Source: a virus
Direction: 5' to 3' (one strand)
Length of the DNA stretch: 39,335 nt
IMG/VR virus record: IMGVR_UViG_3300045453_000085
Location: 1-39,335 of that record
Below, in pieces: positions 14,373 through 23,181 of the stretch (positions within the stretch are counted from its first letter, which is position 1; each line of letters opens with the position of its first letter). A program made the translations under genes and the position numbers. Under the pieces are notes generated by a model. It did not search any database, was not told the DNA's origin, and saw only the letters and a program-made list of their open reading frames with translations.

Positions 14373-15005
14373 GTGGCCGACGACACGCCCCAGGACGGCG
14401 CCGGCGACGACGGCAAGATCGTCGAGCTGCGGCCTGGCGAGCGTCCGGGCAAGAACAAGCGGCGGCGGCTGAGCACGATCGACTACCTGCCGGCCGACGT
14501 GCGCGCCGGCCTCAACGGGATGATCGCCGACGGCCGCGCCTCGGTCGACGATCTGCGCGCCTTCATCGTCGACAAGGGCGGCGACGTCAGCCGCTCGGCG
14601 GTGGGTCGCTACAAGGTCCGTGCCGAGCGCACCATGGACGAGTATCGCCGCGCCCAGCAGATGGCCGAGGTGTGGAAGAAGGACCGCGACAAGGACCCCG
14701 ACGGCGCGCTGTCGATGCTGCTGAACGAGCTGGTGAAGACCGCGGCCTTCCAGCGCCTCATGGCGATGAGCCCGGAGCAGGCCGAGAAGACCGACCCCAA
14801 GGACCTGGTGTTCCTGTCGAGCGCCATCAAGAACATCAGCCAGTCCGACAAGATCGGCGCCGAGCGCGAAAACCTGATCCGCAAGCGGGTGACCGCCGAG
14901 CTGCAGCGCAAGCAGGCCGCCGCGCTCGCCAGTGCCGAAAAGAGGGGCGACATGGACAAGGAGGCGGCACAGAAGGCGCGCCGCATCCTCGGCTTCGCGG
15001 AATAG
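14373..15005 (+). CDS. Small terminase subunit (DUF3486, Mu gp27-like)
   Basis: This 210-residue, GTG-started protein has a basic N terminus (NKRRRLSTIDYLPADVR), a helix-turn-helix (GDVSRSAVGRYKVRAER) and a long helical C terminus ending in ARRILGFAE, typical of the DUF3486/Mu gp27 family. In Mu it recognises the pac end and hands DNA to the large terminase, encoded two bases downstream. Confidence 0.9.
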   Translation: MADDTPQDGAGDDGKIVELRPGERPGKNKRRRLSTIDYLPADVRAGLNGMIADGRASVDDLRAFIVDKGGDVSRSAVGRYKVRAERTMDEYRRAQQMAEVWKKDRDKDPDGALSMLLNELVKTAAFQRLMAMSPEQAEKTDPKDLVFLSSAIKNISQSDKIGAERENLIRKRVTAELQRKQAAALASAEKRGDMDKEAAQKARRILGFAE

Positions 15006-15007
15006 TT

Positions 15008-16480
15008 ATGAGCGCGCCGTTCCTCGGGCGTGGGCTGGACCCGGTCATCACGTTCCACGACTACCAGCGTGCCTGGCTCGCCGATAAGGCCCGCTTCAAG
15101 GCCGGCATGTTCGCGCGCCAGACCGGCAAGACCTTCACCACCTCGAGCGAGATCGTCGACGACTGCATCGAGAACATGATCGAGGAACGCCGCACGCGCT
15201 GGGTGATCCTGTCGCGCGGCGAGCGCCAGGCCAAGGAGGCGCTCGACGAAGCGATCAAGCCGCTGACCAAGGCCTACTACGCGATCTACAACGAAATCCG
15301 CAGCCGCTTCGACGAACCGCGCGAGGAGGAAGGCGTCTTCCGCGTCCAGGGCGAGACCCGGGATCTCGACGCCGACTACAAGACCTTCGAGGTGATCTTC
15401 CCGCACGGCAGCCGCATCACCGCCGTGCCGGCGAGTCCGGACACTGCGCGCGGCTTCAGCGCCAACATGTTCCTGGACGAGTTCGCCTTCCACGCGCAGT
15501 CGAAGGCGATCTGGGGAGCGGCCTTCCCGATCATCTCGAAGACCGGCCTGAAGCTCCGCGTGACGTCGACGCCGAACGGCAAGGGCAACAAGTTCTACGA
15601 GATCATGACCGGCGAGGACCCGATCTGGTCGCGTCACACCGTCACCATCCAGCAGGCCGTCGCCGGCGGCCTGGACCGCAACGTCGAGGAGCTGCGCCGC
15701 GGCCTGGGCGACGAGGACATCTGGGCCCAGGAGTACGAGCTCAAGTTCCTGGAGGACGGCGGCACGGTGCTGCCGATGGAGCTCGTCACCGCCTGCGAAC
15801 ATGCCGATGCCGGCAGGCCCGAGCTCTACCAGGGCGGCCTCTGCATCGCCGGCAACGACATCGCCGCGCGCGGCGACCTCTGGGTGTTCTGGGTGCTCGA
15901 GATCGTCGGCGACGTGCTGTGGTGCCGCGAGCTGGTGGTGAAGCGCAAGATCACCTTCCTCGAGCAGGCGTCGATCGTGGCCGAGATGATGCGCAAGTAT
16001 CGCATCACGCATCTCGGCGTCGATCAGACCGGAATGGGCGAGCAGCCGGTCGAAGAGATGGGACGCCTCTATGGCGCCGATCGCGTGCACGGCGTGCTGA
16101 TGAATCCGGCGATCAAGCTCGATCTGGCCAACGGCGCGCGTCGGCGATTCGAGGAGCGGCGCATCCGCATCCCGCAGGGAAGCGACGAGCTGCGCGCCGA
16201 CCTCACCAAGACCAAGCGGCTGGTCGGACCGACTGGCATCGCTCGCCTCCTCACCGAGCGGGACGAAGGCGGCCATGCGGACCGCTTCTGGGCCCTGTGC
16301 CTGGCGATCGGCGGCGCGACGGCGGACCAGTGGATGGCGGCCTACACGCCGGTGAACACCCACGGCCGCGATCGCTACACCGGCGCCGGCGATCAACGCG
16401 CCCTGGATTGGCTGCGCGACCAGGAGAGCGCCGACTTCGAACGGTTCCGCCGCGGACTGCGCCGCGGCAAGTATCACTGA
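15008..16480 (+). CDS. Large terminase (TerL, Mu gp28-like)
   Basis: This 490-residue protein has an N-terminal ATPase with Walker A ARQTGKT (36-42, Lys41), Walker B MFLDEFA (Asp157-Glu158) and coupling motif TSTPNG. The C-terminal RNase H-like nuclease has acidic residues in AGNDIAARGD and LGVDQTGMG, and later in GGHADRFWAL. It packages DNA by cutting host-joined Mu-type ends by headful. The ATG at 15008 follows the small terminase stop closely, and the upstream in-frame region belongs to that gene. Confidence 0.95.
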   Translation: MSAPFLGRGLDPVITFHDYQRAWLADKARFKAGMFARQTGKTFTTSSEIVDDCIENMIEERRTRWVILSRGERQAKEALDEAIKPLTKAYYAIYNEIRSRFDEPREEEGVFRVQGETRDLDADYKTFEVIFPHGSRITAVPASPDTARGFSANMFLDEFAFHAQSKAIWGAAFPIISKTGLKLRVTSTPNGKGNKFYEIMTGEDPIWSRHTVTIQQAVAGGLDRNVEELRRGLGDEDIWAQEYELKFLEDGGTVLPMELVTACEHADAGRPELYQGGLCIAGNDIAARGDLWVFWVLEIVGDVLWCRELVVKRKITFLEQASIVAEMMRKYRITHLGVDQTGMGEQPVEEMGRLYGADRVHGVLMNPAIKLDLANGARRRFEERRIRIPQGSDELRADLTKTKRLVGPTGIARLLTERDEGGHADRFWALCLAIGGATADQWMAAYTPVNTHGRDRYTGAGDQRALDWLRDQESADFERFRRGLRRGKYH

Positions 16481-16487
16481 GGCACCA

Positions 16488-18104
16488 ATGGCACCGCGCC
16501 CCTCCAGCATCATCGATCCCTCGACCGGCAAGCCCTTCCTGCTCGAGTCCTTCGACCGCGAGATCTCCGGCCCCACGGTGAGCGGCGTCCGCCGTCATCC
16601 GTCGGTCGAGCTCTATCGCGGGATCACGCCGCAGCGGCTGGCGTCGATCCTGCTCGAGGTGAAGGGCGGCTCGTCGGCGGCGTTCTTCGAGCTCGCCGAG
16701 GAGATGGAGGAGCGCGATCCGCACTATGCGTCGGTGCTGGGCACCCGGAAACGCGCCGTCTCGCAGCTCGCGGTGAAGGTCACTGCGGCCTCCGAGAGGG
16801 CGCGCGACAAGGAGATCGCCGACGCGCTGCGCAAGTGGACGCAGCGCAAGCGCCTGCAGGCCGAGCTGTTCGACCTGATGGACGCGGTGGGCAAGGGCAT
16901 CAGCATCTCGGAGATCGTCTGGGACCGGCGCGCCACGCCCTGGATGCCGGCGCGGCTCTGCTGGCGGCCGATGAGCTGGTTCCGCCAGGACCCGATCGAC
17001 CGTGACCTGTTCCGGCTGCGCGTCGACGGCAACACCGTGCACGGCGAGGACCTGCAGCCCGGCAAGTGGATCGTGCATCGCCATCCGGCGAAGACCGGCC
17101 TCAGCGTGCGCAGCGGCATCGCCTACATCATCGCCTACTCGGTGATGTTCACGACCTTCACCGTCGCCGACTGGATGGCCTTCGCCGACACCTACGGCCA
17201 GCCCTTCCGGCTCGGCAAGTATCCGCCGGGCACCGACGAGCGCGCACAGGCGCTGCTGCACGACGCGGTCTCGATGATGGGTGCCGACGCGGCGGCCACG
17301 GTGCCGAGCAGCATGACGATCGACATCGTCCAGGCGGCCAAGAGCGACGGCGCCATGTTCGGCGCGCTCGCCTCCTACTTCAACCGGCTGAAGTCGAAAC
17401 TGGTGCTCGGCCAGGAGGCGACCACCGAGGCGATCTCAGGCGGCCACGCCGTCAGCAAGGAGCAGAACGAGGTGCGCGGCGATATCCGCGACGCCGATGC
17501 GGTGCTGGTGGCCGACACGCTGCAGGAGCAGCTCGTCGATGTCTGGACGGCCATCAACTACGGGCCCGACGTCGACCCGCCGATCCTCTCGCTCGACTTC
17601 GAGGAGAACGAGGACGTCAAGGCGGTGCTCGACGGCGCCTTCGGCATCGCCGATCGCGGCGGCAAGGTCCAGGTGAAGCAGCTCCGCGACAAGCTCGGCC
17701 TGGTCGAGCCGGCGGCCGGCGACGAGCTGCTCGGCCGCAGCGGCGGGCGGATCTCGGAGACGCCACCCGGAGAGGTCGGCGAGGTGCCGCCGGCATTGCG
17801 TCGGCCGCGGCTCGCGGCGAGCAACGGCAAGCAGGTCGCGATCGCCGCCAATGCCGCAGCGGCGGCGAAGCGCGAAGCCGAGGTCCAGGACCGCCTGCTC
17901 GCCGCGCTGGAGGATGCTGGCCAGCCCGTGATCGACGGCTGGCTGGACCGGATCAGGGAGGCGCTGAATGCCGCGTCGTCTCTCGAGGATCTCGGCGTTC
18001 GACTGCTGGAGCTCTATCCCGAGCTGGAGACCGACGATCTCACGACCCTGATCGGCCAGGCGCTGGCTCTGTCGAACGTCAGCGGCCGGGATCTCGACGC
18101 TTGA
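16488..18104 (+). CDS. Portal protein (DUF935, Mu gp29-like)
   Basis: This 538-residue protein matches the DUF935 portal family of Mu-like phages: SSAAFFELAEEMEERDPHYASVLGTRK near residues 61-88, FRLGKYPPGTD in the mid region, and KLVLGQEATTE followed by HAVSKEQNEVR near 303-330. The portal forms the dodecameric DNA entry channel at the head vertex and docks terminase and tail. The C-terminal ~120 residues are more variable and helical. Confidence 0.94.
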   Translation: MAPRPSSIIDPSTGKPFLLESFDREISGPTVSGVRRHPSVELYRGITPQRLASILLEVKGGSSAAFFELAEEMEERDPHYASVLGTRKRAVSQLAVKVTAASERARDKEIADALRKWTQRKRLQAELFDLMDAVGKGISISEIVWDRRATPWMPARLCWRPMSWFRQDPIDRDLFRLRVDGNTVHGEDLQPGKWIVHRHPAKTGLSVRSGIAYIIAYSVMFTTFTVADWMAFADTYGQPFRLGKYPPGTDERAQALLHDAVSMMGADAAATVPSSMTIDIVQAAKSDGAMFGALASYFNRLKSKLVLGQEATTEAISGGHAVSKEQNEVRGDIRDADAVLVADTLQEQLVDVWTAINYGPDVDPPILSLDFEENEDVKAVLDGAFGIADRGGKVQVKQLRDKLGLVEPAAGDELLGRSGGRISETPPGEVGEVPPALRRPRLAASNGKQVAIAANAAAAAKREAEVQDRLLAALEDAGQPVIDGWLDRIREALNAASSLEDLGVRLLELYPELETDDLTTLIGQALALSNVSGRDLDA

Positions 18105-18325
18105 AGATCCGCTTCCATTCCGACGAGGCGCCACGGATGGGGCAGTACTTCAAGACCGACGGCGGCCGGAACGCCTACCACATCGTCGGCGTGAGGCAGG
18201 GCCGCACCGGACTCGGCGGCGTGACCGTCTTCCACTGCGACGTCGAGAAGGTCGTCGCGGCGAAGCTGCCGGCGGATGCCGACATCATTTCCTTCCGCTG
18301 GTTCGCGCGTGGCCGAAAGACCTGA
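18101..18325 (+). CDS. Small protein between portal and minor head genes, unknown
   Basis: This is a 74-residue protein starting at a TTG that overlaps the portal stop (TTGA). An ATG at 18137 would shorten it to 62. Alternating strand-like residues (GGVTVFHCDVEKVVAAKLP) suggest a compact beta fold. It overlaps the next gene by 17 bases. No family is recognised. The coding call rests on frame integrity and tight packing. Confidence 0.55.
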   Translation: MKIRFHSDEAPRMGQYFKTDGGRNAYHIVGVRQGRTGLGGVTVFHCDVEKVVAAKLPADADIISFRWFARGRKT

Positions 18326-19565
18326 GATCAAGCCCGGCGGCGTGCCGTTCGAGGAGGCCGCGCGCTTCTTCCGCGACAAGGTGCGGCTGCCCACGAAGAA
18401 GTGGACCGACATCCGCGAAGGCATGCACGCCCGCGCCTTCGTCGTCGCCGGCGCCGCCAAGGACGAGCTGCTGAAGGACCTGCAGGGCGCGATCCAGAAG
18501 GCGATCGACGACGGCACCGGCCTCAGGCAGTTCCGCAAGGAGTTCGACCAGATCGTCGCGCGCCACGGCTGGACGGGCTGGACCGGCGAGGGCTCGCGCA
18601 AGGGCCGCGCCTGGCGCACGAGGGTGATCTTCGAGACCAACCTCTCGACGGCGCGCGCCGCCGGACGCTGGGAGCAGATCCAGCGCGTGAAGGGCCGGCG
18701 ACCCTGGCTGCGCTATGTCGCGATCCTGGACGACCATGTGCGGCCCGATCATCGGCGCTGGCACGGGACGGTGCTGCCGGTCGACGACGAATGGTGGAAG
18801 ACGCACTACCCGCCCAACGGCTGGAACTGCCGCTGCACGGTGATGAGCCTGTCGAAGATGCAGCTCGACGATTTCGGCTACGAGCCCTCGAAGGCGCCGC
18901 CGAGGGAAGAGCTGGTGCGCAAGCCCGATCCCTTCCGCGGCGGCACGCTCGCGCTCGACCGCGGCATCGACCCGGGCTTCAACTACAACGTCGGCGAGGC
19001 GCATGTCGGGCTCGAGCGCGAGATCCCCGAGGGCTGGGACAGGACGCGATCGGAATGGAAGCCGGTCGAGGGAGCGGCTTACCGCGCCTTCCGGCCGAAG
19101 GACTACGAGGCCGGCCCGCTGACACCGCGGCCGGCGCCTGCGCTCGGCGCGCCGGCGACGAACCGCGAGGAGACGATCGACGCCATCCGGCGCGAGCTCG
19201 GCGGCGATCGCGTGACGCTCGCCACGCCCGACGGCGCGCCGGTGTCGATCGACGCCGAGATCCTCGGCCGGCACATCCAGCCGCAACGGACCGTCTGGCT
19301 GCCCGTGCTGCGCGACCTGGTGGAGAAGCCCGACGAGGTGTGGCTGCTGTTCGAGCGGAACGAGCGCACCGGGCAGATAGCCCTGCGCCGCCGCCACCTG
19401 GCGCTCTACGACCTGCCGGAGTTCGACCGGCCCCTGCTGCTCGTGCTCCAGGCGATCCGCGGCATGTTCGAGGCCTGGACCTTCGTGCCGGTCGAACGGC
19501 CGGCCTACCTGGAGCGCCAGCGCCGCGGCGTCAGGCTCTGGCCGGTGGGGAAGCCGATTCGCTGA
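18309..19565 (+). CDS. Minor head protein (SPP1 gp7/Mu gp30 family) fused to PBECR2-like nuclease domain
   Basis: This is a 418-residue protein. Residues about 50-200 are the phage Mu F-like/SPP1 gp7 head domain, including RAWRTRVIFETNLSTARAAG and the Cys/His-containing HYPPNGWNCRCTVMSLS. Residues about 315-410 resemble the PBECR2 domain, a barnase/EndoU/colicin/RelE-like RNase fold: VWLPVLRDLVEKPDEVWLLF, GQIALRRRHLALYDL, and FEAWTFVPVERPAYL near the end. Such fusions occur in gp30 homologues and may be ejected with the DNA. A GTG (18309) inside the previous gene is the best start. Confidence 0.85.
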   Translation: MAERPEIKPGGVPFEEAARFFRDKVRLPTKKWTDIREGMHARAFVVAGAAKDELLKDLQGAIQKAIDDGTGLRQFRKEFDQIVARHGWTGWTGEGSRKGRAWRTRVIFETNLSTARAAGRWEQIQRVKGRRPWLRYVAILDDHVRPDHRRWHGTVLPVDDEWWKTHYPPNGWNCRCTVMSLSKMQLDDFGYEPSKAPPREELVRKPDPFRGGTLALDRGIDPGFNYNVGEAHVGLEREIPEGWDRTRSEWKPVEGAAYRAFRPKDYEAGPLTPRPAPALGAPATNREETIDAIRRELGGDRVTLATPDGAPVSIDAEILGRHIQPQRTVWLPVLRDLVEKPDEVWLLFERNERTGQIALRRRHLALYDLPEFDRPLLLVLQAIRGMFEAWTFVPVERPAYLERQRRGVRLWPVGKPIR

Positions 19566-19769
19566 GGGAGATGACGGGCCTCGGAGTTCACCCGGGCCCT
19601 TACCCGGCAAGGGGATAAGCCGTGACTGGCAACCCTCGCCTTCGCTGCGGCGAATATAGTCCCGGGCCTCCCGATTCGGAACCCCTGGCGACGGGCCGGA
19701 AAAGGCCCCCTCAGCGCCCCGGGACGCCCAGACCCCCACGACGGCCGGCCGAGGGGCCGCTTACGTGAA

Positions 19770-19783
19770 TTATTCCGGATTAA
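19770..19783. promoter_or_regulatory. AT-rich imperfect palindrome, possible operator
   Basis: The 14-mer TTATTCCGGATTAA reads the same on both strands at 12 of 14 positions and is centred on CCGG. It lies in the only AT-rich patch (19761-19784) of this GC-rich spacer, about 170 bases before the protease start. It is a reasonable binding site for a dimeric regulator; the protein is unknown. Confidence 0.4.
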
Positions 19784-19859
19784 ACGGCCCCTGAATGCGG
19801 GGGCGAGACCCGCCTCGGCGGGCGGCTCGGCGGCGGGAGCGCTTCAGGGTGTCGGACGC

Positions 19860-19896
19860 CCGGGTCTCAGGCCGGGTCTCAGGGGCCGGGTCTCAG
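19860..19896 (+). repeat. Three direct repeats of CCGGGTCTCAG
   Basis: Identical 11-mers begin at 19860, 19872 and 19886, with spacings of 12 and 14 bases. They end about 55 bases before the preferred start of the protease gene. Short iterated sites like this often bind a regulator or form alternative RNA pairings. Function unknown. Confidence 0.7.
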
Positions 19897-19950
19897 CCCA
19901 TCCCGGGATAGTCTGACGGCCGACTCCGGGTGGCCATAGGGTCGCCCACG

Positions 19951-21261
19951 ATGCGATCCGAACGCAACACGATTCCAACAGAGAGCGCCGCCGGCGGTTC
20001 CCGAGCCTTCGCTAGCAGGGCAAGGGTGTCGCCGGCGGCAACGACTTTCCTGGCTTCCGTCGATGGCATCGGCCTGGCGCTCAACCGCGCCGAGGACGAA
20101 CTGCCGGCTGGCGTCGAACTCGCGCTGTGCTTCGTCGGCCTGCCGGCGGAAGTGCCGGAATGGATCGAGCTCGTGCCGGCCGGCGCCGTCGCCGGCGCCG
20201 ACGGCCGCGCCTTCGTGAACGACCGGCCGCAGGACTTCATCGCTCAGTCGCTGAAGCTCCAGCGCATCAAGGGCGCCTGGGCCGTCGACTTCGACCACCA
20301 GATCCAGCTCGCCACCAATCCGATGGCGGGCGGCCGGGCGCCGGCAGCCGGCTGGATCGCCGAGCTCCAGGCTCGGGACGGGTCGATCTGGGGGAAGGTC
20401 GAATGGACCGACCTCGGTCTCGAGGCCATCCAGAAGAAGCACTATCGCGGCATCTCGCCGGTCTTCGCCTTCGAGAAGAAGTCGAAGCGTGCGCTGGGCC
20501 TGCTGACTGCCGCCCTCACCAACAACCCCAACCTCGACCTGGTGGCGCTCAACGCCCACGGACGGTCGAGCCAACCGTCCAACCAGGAGACGAACTCGAT
20601 GGACTGGATCAAGAAGCTCCTCGGCCTCGCCGAGGATGCGAGCGACGATGCGGTGAAGGCCGCGCTCAATTCCTTCATCGCCCTCACGGGCGCCCTGGCC
20701 GCGGCTCTGGGTATGGACGCCAAGGCGGCCCTGGCGCTCAACGCCGAGACGCTCGGCGCCTCGCTGAAGCAGAAGTTCGGCGCTTCGGGCAAGGAGGGCG
20801 ACGTGCTGGTGGCGCTCTGCGCCAAGGCCGGCGTCAAGGCCGACGCCGGCGTCGACGCCATCCTGGCGGCGCTGCGCACCACGGCCGAGCCCGACCCGAC
20901 CAAGTACGTGCCGATCGAGGCGCATGCCGCGCTGAAGATCGAGCTCGACAAGCTCACCTTGGGCGAAGCCGACAAGGTCGTCGACCTGGCGCTGCAGCAC
21001 AAGAAGCTCTTCCCCTCCCAGGAGAAGTGGGCGCGCGAGTACGCCAAGCGTGACCTCGAGGGCTTCAAGAAGTTCGCCGGCGTCACGCCCGAGCTGCTCG
21101 CGGAGAGCGCGAAGCCCTCGACCGTCGACAAGGCCCTCAACGCTTCCGACGCCAAGGCGGTCGCCGCCAACGCGCAGAAGTACATCGTCGAGCAGGCTGC
21201 GCTCGGCATCACGGTGAGCGCGGCCCAGGCCGTGGCGCACGTCACCAAGAAGGGGAGCTGA
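19951..21261 (+). CDS. Mu gpI-like prohead protease with C-terminal scaffold
   Basis: This 436-residue protein is like Mu gpI. The N-terminal ~215 residues are the protease part: an N-terminal strand with LASVDGIGLALNRAEDELPA, DFDHQIQLATNPMAGGRAPAAG in the middle with a conserved D-H pair, and HYRGISPVFAFEKKSK. The C-terminal part is helical scaffold with its own in-frame start. The protease matures the prohead by cutting scaffold and possibly capsid. The ATG at 19951 follows AGGG at 19938; an upstream GTG at 19930 is possible. Confidence 0.88.
   Translation: MRSERNTIPTESAAGGSRAFASRARVSPAATTFLASVDGIGLALNRAEDELPAGVELALCFVGLPAEVPEWIELVPAGAVAGADGRAFVNDRPQDFIAQSLKLQRIKGAWAVDFDHQIQLATNPMAGGRAPAAGWIAELQARDGSIWGKVEWTDLGLEAIQKKHYRGISPVFAFEKKSKRALGLLTAALTNNPNLDLVALNAHGRSSQPSNQETNSMDWIKKLLGLAEDASDDAVKAALNSFIALTGALAAALGMDAKAALALNAETLGASLKQKFGASGKEGDVLVALCAKAGVKADAGVDAILAALRTTAEPDPTKYVPIEAHAALKIELDKLTLGEADKVVDLALQHKKLFPSQEKWAREYAKRDLEGFKKFAGVTPELLAESAKPSTVDKALNASDAKAVAANAQKYIVEQAALGITVSAAQAVAHVTKKGS
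20599..21261 (+). CDS. In-frame internal scaffold protein (Mu gpZ-like)
   Basis: An ATG at 20599 within the protease gene is preceded by AGGAG (20585-20589) at nine-base spacing, giving a separate 220-residue product (MDWIKKLLGLAEDASDDAV at its start). It is alanine-rich and almost entirely helical. In Mu the scaffold Z is made in exactly this way from the 3' half of gene I. The strong internal ribosome site between the protease and helical parts is the main evidence. Confidence 0.7.
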   Translation: MDWIKKLLGLAEDASDDAVKAALNSFIALTGALAAALGMDAKAALALNAETLGASLKQKFGASGKEGDVLVALCAKAGVKADAGVDAILAALRTTAEPDPTKYVPIEAHAALKIELDKLTLGEADKVVDLALQHKKLFPSQEKWAREYAKRDLEGFKKFAGVTPELLAESAKPSTVDKALNASDAKAVAANAQKYIVEQAALGITVSAAQAVAHVTKKGS

Positions 21262-21264
21262 TCC

Positions 21265-21963
21265 TTGACCCAGATGGTCCTGAACACAAACGGCGTCGCC
21301 GGTGCGGCTGTCGAGCCGTTCCGCATCGTCAAGCTCTCCAACGCGGACGGCAAGTACGTCCAGTCGGCTGCGGCGTCAGACCTGCACGCCGGCGTGAGCG
21401 AATCGCTGGCCGCCGCCGAAGGCGAGCGGATCGACGTCTGCCGCATCGGCATCGCCGCGGTGCGTTATGGCGCCACCGTCGTGCGCGGCCAGAAGCTCAC
21501 CTCCGACGCGAACGGCAAGGCCGTTCCCGTCACCAAGGACGGCGACCAGGTCATCGGCATCGCCGAGATGTCCGGCGTGGCGGACGACATCGGCGCCGTG
21601 CTGATCCTGCCGGCCTCCACGGGCCGCCGCACGGTGCTCACCGTCGACATCGCCGACCTGTCGGCCGATGCCGCCTACCACGTCGTTTCGCCGGTTGCCG
21701 GCACCGTCGCCAAGCTGTGGTCCGTGATCGACGGCGCGGTGTCGACGGCGGACGTCACGATCACGCCGTCGATCGCCGGCGTCGACATCACCGACGGCGC
21801 GCTCACGATCGCCACCGCCGGCTCGGGCGCGGGCGACGTCGACACGGCCACGCCGAGCGCGGCGAACGTCGTCGCTGCCGGGCAGGCCCTCAAGCTCACG
21901 GTCGCCGGCGGCGGCTCGGGCGGCTCGCCGCGCGGTCACGTCACCATCGTGATCGAAAACTGA
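21265..21963 (+). CDS. Capsid decoration protein (DUF2190-like)
   Basis: This is a 232-residue, TTG-started protein. Residues 1-115 match the DUF2190 pattern: VEPFRIVKLSNADGKYVQSA, GERIDVCRIGIAAVRYGATV, and QVIGIAEMSG. It then continues with a beta-rich C-terminal domain containing DITDGALTIATAGSGAG and a GGGSGG linker before the last strand. Such proteins decorate phage heads and sit just before the major capsid gene. The C-terminal extension is about as long as the core and may form an extra surface domain. Confidence 0.8.
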   Translation: MTQMVLNTNGVAGAAVEPFRIVKLSNADGKYVQSAAASDLHAGVSESLAAAEGERIDVCRIGIAAVRYGATVVRGQKLTSDANGKAVPVTKDGDQVIGIAEMSGVADDIGAVLILPASTGRRTVLTVDIADLSADAAYHVVSPVAGTVAKLWSVIDGAVSTADVTITPSIAGVDITDGALTIATAGSGAGDVDTATPSAANVVAAGQALKLTVAGGGSGGSPRGHVTIVIEN

Positions 21964-21982
21964 ACCTGAGGAGAGAAAGTCA

Positions 21983-22921
21983 ATGGCGACCAAGCCGTTT
22001 CCCGTCAGCGCCCGCCTCACCGCGATCGCGCTGGCCTATCGCAACCCCGACATCGCGCTCATCGCCGACCTGGTGCTGCCGCGCACGCCGACCGCGGAGG
22101 AGTTCCGCTGGCTGAAGTACGACCTCGCCCAGGGCTTCACGGTTCCCGACACGCGCGTCGGCCGCAAGAGCATGCCCAACCAGGTCGACTTCGCCGCCAC
22201 CGAGCAGACCTCGAAGGTCGAGGATCACGGCCTGGACGACTGGGTGCCCAACCGCGACATCGAGGTCGCCGCCGCTCAGGGCGAGGGCATCGACCCCGAG
22301 GGCATGGCGACCGAGTACCTCACCAACCTGGTGATGCTCGCGCGTGAGCAGCGCGCCGCCGGCCTGGTGTTCAGCGCCGACACCTACCCGGGCGCGCAGG
22401 TCTCGACCCTGTCGGGCACCTCGCAGTGGAGCCATGCCGACTCCGATCCGGTGAAGGCGATCGGCGACGCGCTCGACGTGCCGGTGATGCGGCCGAACAT
22501 CGCCGTGATCGGCCAGCAGGCATGGACCGTGCTGCGCCGTCATCCGAAGCTCGTGCAGGCGGTCAAGGGCACCGCCCAGGGCGCAGGCATCGTTAGCCGC
22601 CGCGAGGTGGCCGATCTCTTCGAGCTGCAGGACATCCATGTCGGCGCCTCGTTCGTGAACTCGGCGAAGCGCGGCCAGACCGCGTCGCTGGCCCGCGTGT
22701 GGGGCAAGCACATGTCGCTGATCTACCGCGACCGCGCGGCGGGCCCGCAGGCCGGCGTCACGTTCGGCTTCACGGCGCAGTTCGGCGACAAGATCGCCGG
22801 CTCCCTGGCGGACGAGCGCGTGGGCCTCACCGGCGCGACGCTGGTGCGGTCGGGCGAGCGGGTGAAGGAGATCGTCTGCGCGGCGGACGTCGGCTTCTTC
22901 TTCCAGAACTGCGTGGCCTGA
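21983..22921 (+). CDS. Major capsid protein
   Basis: This is a 312-residue protein with the length and order expected for an HK97-fold Mu-like capsid: APTAEEFRWLKYDLAQGF-like segments in the first quarter, VMRPNIAVIGQQAWTVLRRHP in the P-domain, and IVSRREVADLFELQDIHVG after it. It assembles with the scaffold encoded 720 bases upstream. The strong GAGGAGAG ribosome site (21969-21976) fits high expression. The exact family name is not certain. Confidence 0.88.
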   Translation: MATKPFPVSARLTAIALAYRNPDIALIADLVLPRTPTAEEFRWLKYDLAQGFTVPDTRVGRKSMPNQVDFAATEQTSKVEDHGLDDWVPNRDIEVAAAQGEGIDPEGMATEYLTNLVMLAREQRAAGLVFSADTYPGAQVSTLSGTSQWSHADSDPVKAIGDALDVPVMRPNIAVIGQQAWTVLRRHPKLVQAVKGTAQGAGIVSRREVADLFELQDIHVGASFVNSAKRGQTASLARVWGKHMSLIYRDRAAGPQAGVTFGFTAQFGDKIAGSLADERVGLTGATLVRSGERVKEIVCAADVGFFFQNCVA

Positions 22922-22935
22922 GGGAGACGAAGAAC

Positions 22936-23115
22936 ATGGCGAAGAAGCCCAGCAACGGCACCTACACCGTCCGCCGCTCGCCCGTCACCCATGACGGCAA
23001 GACCTATCAGCCCGGCGAGCAGATCAAGCTCGGCGAGGCCGATGCCGAGGCCCTCATCGCGGTCGACGCGATCGAGGGAGCCGAGGCCGCGGACGAGGAG
23101 CAGCCGCAGACCTGA
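22936..23115 (+). CDS. Small head-tail region protein
   Basis: This 59-residue protein has a basic N terminus, a strand-rich core (GTYTVRRSPVTHDGKTYQPG) and an acidic tail. Small proteins of this pattern are common after capsid genes in siphoviruses and may be head-completion or decoration parts. It has a GGGAGA ribosome site. Function not assigned. Confidence 0.6.
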   Translation: MAKKPSNGTYTVRRSPVTHDGKTYQPGEQIKLGEADAEALIAVDAIEGAEAADEEQPQT

Positions 23116-23181
23116 GATTGACCGGGTGCGCATACCGCACTCAGGGCGGCGGTTAGCCAACGGCGCCGCCGCCCGCTCCGC

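Larger units (their letters stand above)
19566..19950 (+). other. 385-base non-coding, structured region before the protease gene
   Basis: No convincing gene is present. Visible structures include a bulged hairpin at 19598-19619 (CTTACCC, loop GGCAA, GGG, bulge, TAAG), TCGCC/GGCGA around 19636-19653, and GGGCC/GGCCC around GGAAAA at 19693-19708. An AT-rich palindrome and three direct repeats lie downstream. The density of hairpins suggests a leader RNA or a promoter region for the protease/scaffold/capsid operon. In Mu the head genes are continuous here, so this gap is unusual. Confidence 0.5.

Noticed and set aside
19566-19760. Known riboswitch class in the head-gene gap
   Set aside because: Several stems are visible, but I could not match conserved core motifs of any riboswitch class, so none is claimed.
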